From Paramecium pentaurelia (Eukaryota > Ciliophora > Oligohymenophorea > Peniculida > Parameciidae): a stretch of DNA of 64,000 bases. Positions 1 to 10,900 of this stretch are shown one piece after another. The notes below the pieces were generated by a model. The model was not told the origin of the DNA, made no database searches, and worked only from the letters and a program-made list of their open reading frames with translations. The stretch is taken from the NCBI GenBank assembly GCA_905183005.1, contig CAJJDO010000073.1:248001-312000 (forward strand). The letters are read 5' to 3'. A program made the position numbers and the translations under genes. Positions within the stretch are counted from its first letter, which is position 1, and each line of letters opens with the position of its first letter.

Positions 1-2211
1 ATTAATTATGTTAGGTTTATCATATGTAATAATATAGCAATCAAATATTACCTTATTATTACTATATATTTGAATTACTAAATTGTTTTTATAAAAGTTA
101 TTCAGCTCTTTTTCAATTTGTTTTAATAAATATTATTTTAACCTAATGAGGTATAATTACAAATATACTCAAAAATTTTTTTTATCCTTTCTAATTTGAA
201 ATTTCATTGGTCAATTGAAAATTTTCCTTTTTATTATAGGTCTTTATAATTTATCTACTTGTTCTTTTTATTCTTTTTTACTTTTAAATTTATTTGATAT
301 TGATCGATATTTCTCGTTTGAAATAATATTGCTTATTTTATGGAAGGATTAGTTAGATTCAAGTCCATCGGAATACCTGTTTAAAATGAATATAATTGAT
401 CATTTTGATTGTCTGATTGAAAAAAGATTAATTAAAATAAGAGATATTGGTTGGAATTTGAAAATCTAAAATTCTATACTACTTTACTTTATGCCGCTGC
501 TTAAAACATGGTTTTTTTTATGATTAGATGTTAATGTATTCATAAATAATGAAAAAAATATTAATTAACATCTAAATGGGAAGAAAAATATCAACTAATT
601 ACTTTTTTACATTTGAAGCTGTAGAACATCTTTGATTTTGAACTTGTAATAAAAATAAATGTGTATCAATGCTTTAACAGTTGAATTTCATTTATTATAC
701 ATACTTAATCTAATTTTTAATTACATTATTCTTCACCATTTACTTTTATAATTTTTAGTTATAATATTGTATAATTTGAATGCCTCCATCTGAATGCGAA
801 TTAAATTTTTTGGTTATATCTTCAATTATAATCATGATGCAAAAGGCTTATAGTTTCTATCTTACAGATAATTATTGTATATAAGTCAAATGTTAATAAT
901 ATTTCACATTCCTTAATCAAAATTTTTGATTGCATTATAAACCTAAACATCCAATAAACTTTCATGTGGTAACAATATTAAACTTAACGATTTGCTCTGA
1001 TTTGTCTTTATAATCTTCTTGTGCATAAAATAATCACATAGAATAATATAAAGGATACAATTAGCCCATAAATAATTGTATATATTAAATAATTTAGATA
1101 ATCCCTTTCTAAAATATCTGCAGATATGAATATGATCTATAAAATAATTCAATTACTTTATTCAATTAAAATAAATAAGGCAATAATACCTAATAGTATT
1201 CTGGTGTATTTAAGAAATTTTTAATTTCATAAATATTAGTTTCCAACTAACTCTCCATATAACTCTATTATAAATTTATTTACAAAAATAGAATTAAAAT
1301 ATAAATATATTTACTCTTGATAAATTTCATTAAATCCTTGTTAAAGATGTTCTCTGTTATTGTGTGGATTTTCTCTGGCACAGGATAATTGGGAAAATAA
1401 ATGTATATGCCATTTTAAAAGCACAAAATGGTAATTGTTCAGAAATATAAACACATAAATCATTTTAATATAACCCTAATAACAGATTTTTGTTGACATC
1501 ACTAAGTTTTTTAAAGCCACTATATTCTAATAGATGCTTTAATATAATTCTTTTCCAGCATCATAACTATTTTTGAATTAATTTAATATACCTTATTATT
1601 ACTTTAAAAAAATCCATCTTTTTTGAGTATTCAGGATTTCGATCGAAAATTCCGCTTTCACTTTCATTTTAGATGAAGATTTGCTCATTTTTCGTCAAGA
1701 CACTTTTAAACTATGTAGCATAAAATTCTTATTTGAATCTTAAAACTTACATACAAAGATTAAGTTCTGGATTATTTTTGTTACTTATTTCTAATTTTAT
1801 ATTAAAATTTCTAGATTGATATTATTCTCAATTATGAAATTCAGCAGGCGAAGAATTCCTTGAAATAATTAACTTATTTCCATTTTTAATATCATTTAAT
1901 AACGCTTCCTTATATTATTTATCTTTAAGTAATAATAATTAGCCATAAATATAAAAAGATGATGTACATCACAATTTTATTAAAATTTTAGTTGTCGATC
2001 AATTTTATGGGAGTTTATAATATGAACCAATTGAATAACTTTTGTAGAAGTTTCAATTTATAATCTTCTTATGGTTTATCAGCAAATTTATCAAAAGCAA
2101 ATAATAGGCTAAGTCTTAAGAAGCAAAAAATTGACATATAAATGTATGTTAATTAGAAATTAATTTTTCAATTACTATTTTATTTATAAATTATTGTTTT
2201 TTTTTACTGTA
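1..2211. other. AT-rich region without a supportable gene
   Basis: I find no reading frame here, under the ciliate code, that I can tie to a family. Under that code chance ORFs of 50-100 codons are common because only TGA stops. Two stretches look somewhat protein-like: the plus strand near 430-560, and the plus strand near 1830-2130, which includes the short string KILVVD, reminiscent of a response-regulator start. Neither extends into a recognisable domain and both are broken by TGA. Decayed genes are possible. Confidence 0.4.
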
Positions 2212-3166
2212 CTATTACTCTCAGTCTAACTATTCTCTTTTCGATAATTGCAAATTTTTATTTTCTCTTCAATTAATAGCATTTTTTAACTTATATTGAT
2301 TTATTAATTATTGAAAAATAAATAACAATTAATAATAGCTTTAATTTATCATAGCCATTGTTTTTATTTCTTTTTGAAAATAGGGTCTCTTATTACTATT
2401 ATTGAATTAAGGGCTAGTTGAAATTTTGTATTGCTTATTAATAAGCACTATTTTTCTTTTCAATATTCTCAGATTTCACCTTTTTTAATGCAATTTCTGT
2501 TTAATACTATTAAGCTTTTATTTTTTAATATTTTTGAGGTAAATTGATGTGCTACCAAGTGCAATATTTTTCTAGCTTATTAAACAGATAGTTTTACTCT
2601 TTTTTCTTTTAAATAATTTATCCAATTTTCTCATTTTCTCTTTCTATTCTGAAGCACTTTCTGATGTGCAACATTCAATAAATATTCGCATGAAACCACA
2701 GAAAATATAAGCACTAAGATGAATTGCATCGCTTCTATTCCTCCTTCCATACCTTTGGCTTTTTGGAATGATATTGCCTATAAAATCTATAAATTAAGAA
2801 GGATTATATGTTAAATATCTATTACTAATGAGTTTATCATGTTTCTTATTCATACTATGAAATAATTGAAAACAATTTCAAACTGAAAAAAATAATTTGA
2901 TCCTTTTAAATAAAATGATTTTTTATAATTAATAATTAATGATGCGTCAGATTGATTTTGACTTTTTTTGTAAGATTGATTGTAAATTTCCAAACATAAA
3001 TAAATTTGATTGAAAATTAAGAAGTAATTCCAAATTTTTTTCAATTGAAGTTGTTCATAAACATATTTAATTAGTTAGAGATTATTATATAGAGACGATT
3101 TAAAGTAAAAAAAAAGAGTAATATTTCTAATACTTAAGTATTAGATATGAGTCGCTCAATATAGGG
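2212..3166. repeat. Perfect 955-bp duplication, copy 1
   Basis: This stretch is repeated without any difference I can see at 3168-4122, an offset of 956 bp. The two copies are separated only by the single N at 3167. Unique sequence resumes before 2212 and after 4122. This is what appears when two contigs that overlap at their ends are laid side by side instead of being merged, so a real tandem duplication is the less likely reading. Confidence 0.9.
2476..2853 (-). CDS. Hypothetical 125-aa basic protein, possibly a very divergent H2A-like histone fold
   Basis: Read with TAA/TAG as Gln, this frame runs from an ATG to a TGA over 126 codons without an intron. The product is basic. Its middle (about residues 22-62) has a pattern like the first two helices of histone H2A: a short hydrophobic helix, then SQRYGRRNRSDAIHLSAY followed by a long amphipathic helix, comparable to the RYAKR...APVYLAAVLEYL region. 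A Lys-rich stretch of about 20 residues follows, and then KTICLISQKNIAL, comparable to the segment before the H2A C-terminal helix. There is no acidic patch or canonical tail that I can see. The resemblance is weak and by eye only. The frame may be chance or part of a larger gene. It lies entirely inside the 955-bp duplicated block. Confidence 0.3.
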
Positions 3167-3167
3167 N
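3167..3167. other. Single N assembly gap
   Basis: The only ambiguous base in the window sits exactly at the junction between the two identical 955-bp blocks. It marks an assembly join, not a natural base. Confidence 0.95.
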
Positions 3168-4122
3168 CTATTACTCTCAGTCTAACTATTCTCTTTTCGA
3201 TAATTGCAAATTTTTATTTTCTCTTCAATTAATAGCATTTTTTAACTTATATTGATTTATTAATTATTGAAAAATAAATAACAATTAATAATAGCTTTAA
3301 TTTATCATAGCCATTGTTTTTATTTCTTTTTGAAAATAGGGTCTCTTATTACTATTATTGAATTAAGGGCTAGTTGAAATTTTGTATTGCTTATTAATAA
3401 GCACTATTTTTCTTTTCAATATTCTCAGATTTCACCTTTTTTAATGCAATTTCTGTTTAATACTATTAAGCTTTTATTTTTTAATATTTTTGAGGTAAAT
3501 TGATGTGCTACCAAGTGCAATATTTTTCTAGCTTATTAAACAGATAGTTTTACTCTTTTTTCTTTTAAATAATTTATCCAATTTTCTCATTTTCTCTTTC
3601 TATTCTGAAGCACTTTCTGATGTGCAACATTCAATAAATATTCGCATGAAACCACAGAAAATATAAGCACTAAGATGAATTGCATCGCTTCTATTCCTCC
3701 TTCCATACCTTTGGCTTTTTGGAATGATATTGCCTATAAAATCTATAAATTAAGAAGGATTATATGTTAAATATCTATTACTAATGAGTTTATCATGTTT
3801 CTTATTCATACTATGAAATAATTGAAAACAATTTCAAACTGAAAAAAATAATTTGATCCTTTTAAATAAAATGATTTTTTATAATTAATAATTAATGATG
3901 CGTCAGATTGATTTTGACTTTTTTTGTAAGATTGATTGTAAATTTCCAAACATAAATAAATTTGATTGAAAATTAAGAAGTAATTCCAAATTTTTTTCAA
4001 TTGAAGTTGTTCATAAACATATTTAATTAGTTAGAGATTATTATATAGAGACGATTTAAAGTAAAAAAAAAGAGTAATATTTCTAATACTTAAGTATTAG
4101 ATATGAGTCGCTCAATATAGGG
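3168..4122. repeat. Perfect 955-bp duplication, copy 2
   Basis: Second copy of the block at 2212-3166, including the same ORF on the minus strand. It ends in a run of three G, after which the sequence continues into the degenerate transposase region, whereas copy 1 ends at the N. Confidence 0.9.
3432..3809 (-). CDS. Second identical copy of the 125-aa hypothetical ORF
   Basis: Same frame as at 2476-2853, repeated because the whole 955-bp block is repeated. If the duplication is an assembly artefact, only one gene exists. Confidence 0.25.
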
Positions 4123-4133
4123 TGTTAACTTAT

Positions 4134-5090
4134 GAAAATCTTTTAGAATAGGCAAACCAGAAAAATGTATCAAAAATTCGAGGCATTTACAAATCTTAAT
4201 TACTCAGAGTGCAAAATAAAATTAGTATCCTTTGATGAAAGCTATCTTCTTAATTAAAAAAAAAGAAATTACTAAGGAGAAAGGAAAATTTGGTGTTCAA
4301 AATGAATGCAATTTTAATTGGATTCAGAAGTCTAAAGATGCAGTTAAAAGAAAAAAGCTAAAGAATTTAGATTATAAAAACAATTATATTGCTACCTTAG
4401 GGTTGACCCCTGCTTAATTAAGACATATCAAATCCAATAATTGTGAGATCTAGAATACTTAGAATTACTTTAATCTGAAAAAGTTTCAAATACGCTGGAT
4501 TAAGAATTACATTAATACCATGTTTTAAGAGAATTATAAAAAGCTGAAGGATTCGACAAAGTTTTTCTAACATTCTTTAAGTTAATATCGCCATAAGTTT
4601 GAGATAATTTCAGAAAATATTAGTATTGTAATGCATCGCTTAAGTTATCATACAGAAAAGACAATATAAATAAAAATTTTTAAACGCTATTTTTCAGGGA
4701 ATCAAATATGTTTTATTCATGAAACTTCTCTAGGTCGTTAGCGCAAGTTGATAAATGCTGGTAATGGAAGAGAAAATAACAATTTGCAATTATCGAAAAC
4801 GTATGGGAAACATAGGAATTTTAGGATAAATAGGGCAAGTTGACTGTTTAGCTTATCAAGTTGTAAGAGTGAATGTCAACTCAAGTCTCTATACACATCA
4901 TCAATTAGAATTATTCAAAAGGTTGAAAAGCACATTATTAAAATCATAACTTTATTATCATACTTGATAATAGTCCTGTCCATAAGAGCCAAAATTTCAA
5001 CAACTTTTGTTCAAGTACGATTTTTTTTTTTCCATCATACTCACCCCTACTCAACCCTTTAGAAAAAGTGCGATGATTGAAAGTAATTTT
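4134..5090 (+). pseudogene. Decayed Tc1/mariner (IS630-type) transposase
   Basis: The second half keeps the hallmarks of a DDE transposase of the IS630/Tc1/mariner superfamily: IILDNSPVHKS, whose Asp is encoded at 4966-4968, then PSYSPLLNPLEKV, whose Glu is at 5062-5064, with 31 residues between them (the family usually has about 34). Upstream, near 4713-4770, a frame reads HETSLGRQRK, comparable to the region of the first catalytic Asp. No single frame is open across the whole element; it shifts frame several times and a homopolymer of T lies between D and E. Glutamine codons are TAA/TAG, so it decayed in a ciliate genome. I did not find convincing terminal inverted repeats. It is not expected to be active. 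Confidence 0.75.
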
Positions 5091-5479
5091 TAAATAGAAG
5101 CAACAGCCTAAATTCACTGAATTTGCACTGTTAAATTCATCAATTCTTATAATTGTGTAAGAAGAGATTAAATCTTTAAGATAATAAGAGAACAGGATAA
5201 ATTTAAAGGCATTTTGATGATTAAGAACCGTATGCTCTTGAATGGTTGAAAGATTAATTATACATTTATGAGCCCTTGGAATAAAATAAGGTTTATTTCC
5301 TAAATGGAGTACATCAAGGATCTATATGAGCGTATTTATTATTTGAGATGTATTTTGATGAACTAATTGATCAACTATAAAGGTAAAGGCATAGTTGAAA
5401 CATATTAATTTTAAAATAATGGTAAATTCACTAATTAAAACATTACAATGATTGAGTTTATAAATTTATAAAACATAAT

Positions 5480-6560
5480 ATATTATCATAATTTCTATTT
5501 ATTTAAGCATTTTCAATTACTTAACCAACCAATTCATTATAGTTAATTAAATGCTCATTATTAATTTCTCAAAAAAAATTATGTATTTCCTGATTAAATT
5601 TCATTGTGGTTCTGCAATCCATTTATGAGAATTTTCTTTTGAATTCGCTCCATACCATTTCTATAGGATTTAATTATGGCTTTTACGGGAGTAAATAAAG
5701 ATGTTAAGCATACCTCAAAACATTATGAGTTAGTTTTGTTTCTCTGTCTACAAATGCATTATCAAATACAAACACATAGTTTCTAAAACCAAATTTTTAA
5801 TTACAAACTTGGATAAGTTTAATTAAATAATTTATGACTCTAAAGCATTAATACATTAAAAAATGCTTGCTCACACCACCAATGATGTTTATTCTTTCTT
5901 TTATTTTGCTCTATCAATATAATAAGTCTATTTTTTCTTAATCCACACTTTAGGTCTCATAAAATCTTTGCTTCTACTCATATTATCAGATATTAGTTAT
6001 CTTAAATACCATTTAGAATTCTTGTAGTTGTTTGAGAAATGATCTCTAATGTTTTTTGAAAGTTGAAGTATTATTAAAGGAAAAGTTTAATATTCAATAA
6101 TTATAATATCGGTTGCATTAACTATTAATAATTCATAATCGCTTAATATGAAAATTGGCATTATGGTATTATTTCCGAACAGAAATTTCTATAGAAACCA
6201 GTCATGATACCTCAAGAGTGATTAGGTTGAGTTTATTGGTAGTAATAATTGTGTTTTACTGTATTATTTTAAGTTTTATATCTTAATACTGATAGAAATA
6301 TACCAATTGAGATTTCTTATAAAAATTATTGATGAGCTTAGGTTTTAATTGAACTTAAATTCTACTAAATTATTTTAGTATTCTTGTAATTATTTGATGT
6401 TATTTGTGGAGGGTTTTATTTAGGTAGTTAAAAATCTAACGTTTTCATTTCCCTCTTTTTTGCGATTATACTTTTTTCAATAAATTCTTTTGTTTTTTAC
6501 CCTAAATGATATTTTCTTATGTGTTATTATAAGATATAGACATATAGAATTTTTATGGTC
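5480..6560 (-). pseudogene. Second decayed Tc1/mariner transposase, opposite strand
   Basis: On the minus strand a frame of about 90 codons contains GGVSKHFLMYQ, then YVFVFDNAFVD (Asp codon at 5761-5763) and PQLNPIEMVWSEFKRK (Glu codon at 5659-5661), with 33 residues between Asp and Glu. This matches the DDE core of Tc1/mariner/IS630 transposases, including the NPIE-x-x-W signature. Upstream on the same strand, RPKVWIKKK (about 5930-5960) fits the strand before the catalytic core, and Gln/Lys-rich frames between about 6000 and 6550 could be the helix-turn-helix N-terminus. Frame shifts separate these parts. It differs in sequence from the transposase at 4134-5090, so it is a different element and not an inverted copy. 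Confidence 0.75.
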
Positions 6561-6867
6561 CTGTTTAAAAGTTGTTACATAAATAACTCTCCATATTTCT
6601 AATATAGAGCTAAATTCTTTATTTTTCATGATAAATAACTATAAAACGATTTTATTTTTAACTTATAAGTATAAAATTGTTTTGATAAGATAAACTTTTT
6701 CTAATCGATTTAGGTTCCATTATCTCTATCTTTCATTATTAAAAGATAGTACCTACAAGTTATGACGTGGTTGTATAAACTGACTTACCTAATTTTTAAT
6801 ATAAGCGCTAATCTCTCACAATGATATCTCCTAATAAATTAGTTTCATTTGGTTTTTAATAATTTCT

Positions 6868-7551
6868 TCATTTTTTAAAATTTTCATATATATTTTTTTG
6901 ATCATCAATTAAGCTTTTTACTATTTCCACTTCCCAAAGATTAAATTCTGATAAAAAATTTTAAGTTTTCAAACCATTAATATTTTGGGATTAATTATGG
7001 AGTGTTTTTAAAGACTATTTGATATTTTAGAGCTTAGTTGTAAAATTAGCCATAAAGTAAATTAATAAGTATTTATTCTAATATCATTTTCTGAATGATA
7101 TATCTACATAGTCTGAATATATTTTAAATTATTCTTCTTCTGGATTTTGTTGAATTTTTTCTACGAAATTTGGTACTTTTTTTGATAACAGAGTATTATT
7201 ATTTAATTATTTAATTTTTTTATTTTCTCTTCCAAATACAATAGTAATGTTTTGAAGTTTATATCAAGGTAAATCAATAGAGGCTTATATGCTCTAGCTC
7301 TCCTACCAACTAAATTCTTCACCCAGCTCAATTAGCTGATACCACATTATTTTAGTCAGGAGTCTCTTCTGAAAGTTTAAGGGAGTTCGATATTTTGATT
7401 TAAAAAAGCCACTTCCTCTATCAAGTAAATCGAAAGAAAAATCTAGCTTTCTTATACTCACTTTCTAATTTGAAGCAAGACTTTTATTAATTTGAGTCCA
7501 AAGAATTTCTACTAGAAATTAATTTAAATTGAGCCTCTAAACTTATTACAT
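6868..7551 (-). pseudogene. Decayed ORF of unknown family with in-frame TGA
   Basis: From an ATG at 7551 a frame runs for 95 codons of varied, protein-like composition (for example GSGFFKSKYRTPLNFQKRL and KIMWYQLIELGEEF) to a TGA at 7264-7266. The same frame then stays coding-like for about 130 more codons to a TGA at 6868-6870, interrupted by one further TGA that a 30-nt GT..TAG intron could remove. No GT..AG pair of normal size removes the TGA at 7264. I therefore call it a gene broken by a nonsense change, or two short ORFs by chance. No family recognised. Confidence 0.35.
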
Positions 7552-7920
7552 TAAAAAATTTCATTAGAATTGTAAATATATTGAAGTTAAATAATAAAAT
7601 ACTTCAGATTAAAAATACAAAATTTGAAAGTTTGTTGACTTTTATGCATAAGATTATTTCTTTTCTTTTGATAAATTATTAAATTACACAAGTTTATGAA
7701 TTATTATAATTATTATTCCTGTTCAGGAACTAGATATATCAATATCCAAATGAAATGAATATTAGATTTTTTTGGTTTATGTTGAAACATTTAATAAAAT
7801 AAATTAAAAGAAAAAGTTTTGGCATAAAACTATAAAGTTATAAAACTTGGGATTATGAAAGAAATATAAGATATAAGTTCATGCATTATTGATTAAATAC
7901 AATTAATTATTTTAATATTT
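7552..7920. other. AT-rich intergenic region upstream of the giant gene
   Basis: No coding frame is recognisable. It presumably holds the 5' flank of the gene that starts at 7921. I see no defined promoter element. Confidence 0.5.
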
Positions 7921-10900
7921 ATGAAAAGGAATCTAATTTTTATGTTCATTTTTATTTAGACTATTAAGGAGGGTTTGTGCTAAGTACCTTGTGTAAATAA
8001 TAACAAATGTCGTTAATGTGACGATTTAAACATTTATTGTATAGAGTGTATTGAAGGATACATTTTAGGGGAGAATCTATGCTTATGTAAAAATGTGTTA
8101 TGATTATCTAGCTTGCTCATAAGGATGTATTGATTGTAATAATGGAATTAATAAATGCTAGCTCTGTTCACTTGGTTATTAATTGATTAATAATAATTGT
8201 TGTGGTAATGACTATATATTAAATAAATTAGTTGATAAAATGTGTTAAGATTATGATTAAACTTGTAGTTGTTAATCATGCATCCTTGGATATTATTTGT
8301 AGGATACTAGTTGCCTGCTTTGCGAATACCCATGTTAAAATTGTTAAAATGCAGGAAACACAAATTGTTAATCTTGCAAAAATGGATATTATCTTAATGG
8401 TTCACAATGTGAAAATTGCGATTCATCTTGCTTGTTATGTGAAACTTCCTCCAATAATTGTTCAGAATGCAAAATAGGCCATTATTTAAATAATACGACC
8501 TGTGTAGCTTGTTCATCTAATTGTAATGATTGTATATCTGCCACTGAATGCACTTCATGCGATGATAATTATCAAGTAGAAAATGGACATTGCATAGCTT
8601 GTACAATCACTCAATACTATTCATCTGGACATTGTTATAATTGCTCAACAAATTGTAAGTCATGTTTGAATAGTGCTGCATATTGTACATCCTGTCTTCA
8701 AGGAAAATACCTAGAAGGAAATGAATGCTTACCCTGTGTTACTCCATGTGCTGAGTGCACCAATTAGAATTAATGTATTACTTGTAACACCGGATATTGG
8801 TTTGATAGCCAAAATTGTATCAAATGTGACAATAAATGTAAAACATGCACTTCTCAAACTCAATGCCAATCTTGTGCAGATGGTTATTACTCAGATGGCG
8901 GAAGCTCTTGTTTAAGTTGTCCAAATGGATGCACAAAATGCTCGAGTGCTACTGAATGTACATCTTGCCAATAAAATTATTATTTGGATGGTATTTGCAA
9001 ATAATGTTCTCCTGGATTCTTCTTATAAGGCACTGTTTGTGCTACATGCGACAGTCCTTGTGCAAATTGTGAAAATGAAGCAACTCATTGTTTATCTTGT
9101 TAACCAAAATACTACTTGATTAATAATTCCTGCTCTCACTGCATATCACCATGTGATAATTGTGAATCAGAGACAGCTTGCATAAATTGTGTTGCTCAAT
9201 ATTATCACAATGATTCAAATAAAAGTTGTACTCCTTGCGAATCTCCTTGCACAGAATGTTCGGGACCTGGAAATACTTAATGCTCAATGTGTAAAGATGG
9301 TTACTACTTGGATTTATAAATTTGTAAGGCTTGTGAGTCACCTTGCAAAAATTGCTAAAATAGCTTGATATGTTTAACCTGTTTTGATGGGTATTTCTAT
9401 GAAGGATCCAAGTGCTTATCATGTTCTTCAGAATGTGCTATTTGCAACGGTCCAGAGGTTACTTAATGCTCGAGTTGCAAAGATCAATATTATCTTGACA
9501 TAACAAAATGCCTACGTAATTTATTTGTTTTATTCTTAGGTTGCCCTCCAAAATGCGAATCAACATGTGATTACTTAAACAATACTTTAACATGCCATGC
9601 TTGTGCTTCTGGATACTTTGGTGATGACTGTGAGGTATGCTCGACTGACTGTAAAACTTGTGTGGATTTGGCTACAAAATGTACTTCATGTAATATCGGA
9701 TACTACTTGAATGGATTTACTTGTACTTAGTGCGACCAACATTGCATCACTTGCGCTAATACAACTGGAGCCTGTTTAAGTTGTGATGATGGATATGTGG
9801 TTAATGAAGAAAACAAATGTGCAAGTAATTTATAAATTTTTATAAAATAATAGTTTGTTCAAATTGTACTTGTCCAGAAAAATAATACTTCGATAGTGCT
9901 GATAAAATATGCAAACCCTGTGATACATCTTGTACATTATGTGTTGGTGTCCCCACTAATTGTCAATCTTGTTAACCTTCATATTATTTGAATGGCTCCA
10001 CATGTACTCATTGTTCAGAACCATGCTTATATTGTTCTACAATAAATACCTGTTAATCATGCATCCTTGGATATTATTTGTAGGATACTAGTTGCCTGCT
10101 TTGCGAATACCCATGTTAAAATTGTTAAAATGCAGGAAACACAAATTGTTAATCTTGCAAAAATGGATATTATCTTAATGGTTCACAATGTGAAAATTGC
10201 GATTCATCTTGCTTGTTATGTGAAACTTCCTCCAATAATTGTTCAGAATGCAAAATAGGCCATTATTTAAATAATACGACCTGTGTAGCTTGTTCATCTA
10301 ATTGTAATGATTGTATATCTGCCACTGAATGCACTTCATGCGATGATAATTATCAAGTAGAAAATGGACATTGCATAGCTTGTACAATCACTCAATACTA
10401 TTCATCTGGACATTGTTATAATTGCTCAACAAATTGTAAGTCATGTTTGAATAGTGCTGCATATTGTACATCCTGTCTTCAAGGAAAATACCTAGAAGGA
10501 AATGAATGCTTACCCTGTGTTACTCCATGTGCTGAGTGCACCAATTAGAATTAATGTATTACTTGTAACACCGGATATTGGTTTGATAGCCAAAATTGTA
10601 TCAAATGTGACAATAAATGTAAAACATGCACTTCTCAAACTCAATGCCAATCTTGTGCAGATGGTTATTACTCAGATGGCGGAAGCTCTTGTTTAAGTTG
10701 TCCAAATGGATGCACAAAATGCTCGAGTGCTACTGAATGTACATCTTGCCAATAAAATTATTATTTGGATGGTATTTGCAAATAATGTTCTCCTGGATTC
10801 TTCTTATAAGGCACTGTTTGTGCTACATGCGACAGTCCTTGTGCAAATTGTGAAAATGAAGCAACTCATTGTTTATCTTGTTAACCAAAATACTACTTGA

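Noticed and set aside
1830..2130. Possible response-regulator receiver start (KILVVD) on the plus strand
   Set aside because: The second acidic residue and all later receiver motifs are missing and the frame ends soon after; not enough to call a gene.
7280..7390. Locally GC-richer segment with an AGCT..AGCT hairpin, considered as a structured RNA
   Set aside because: No tRNA, snoRNA or SRP signature is present and the minus strand reads as part of a coding-like frame.
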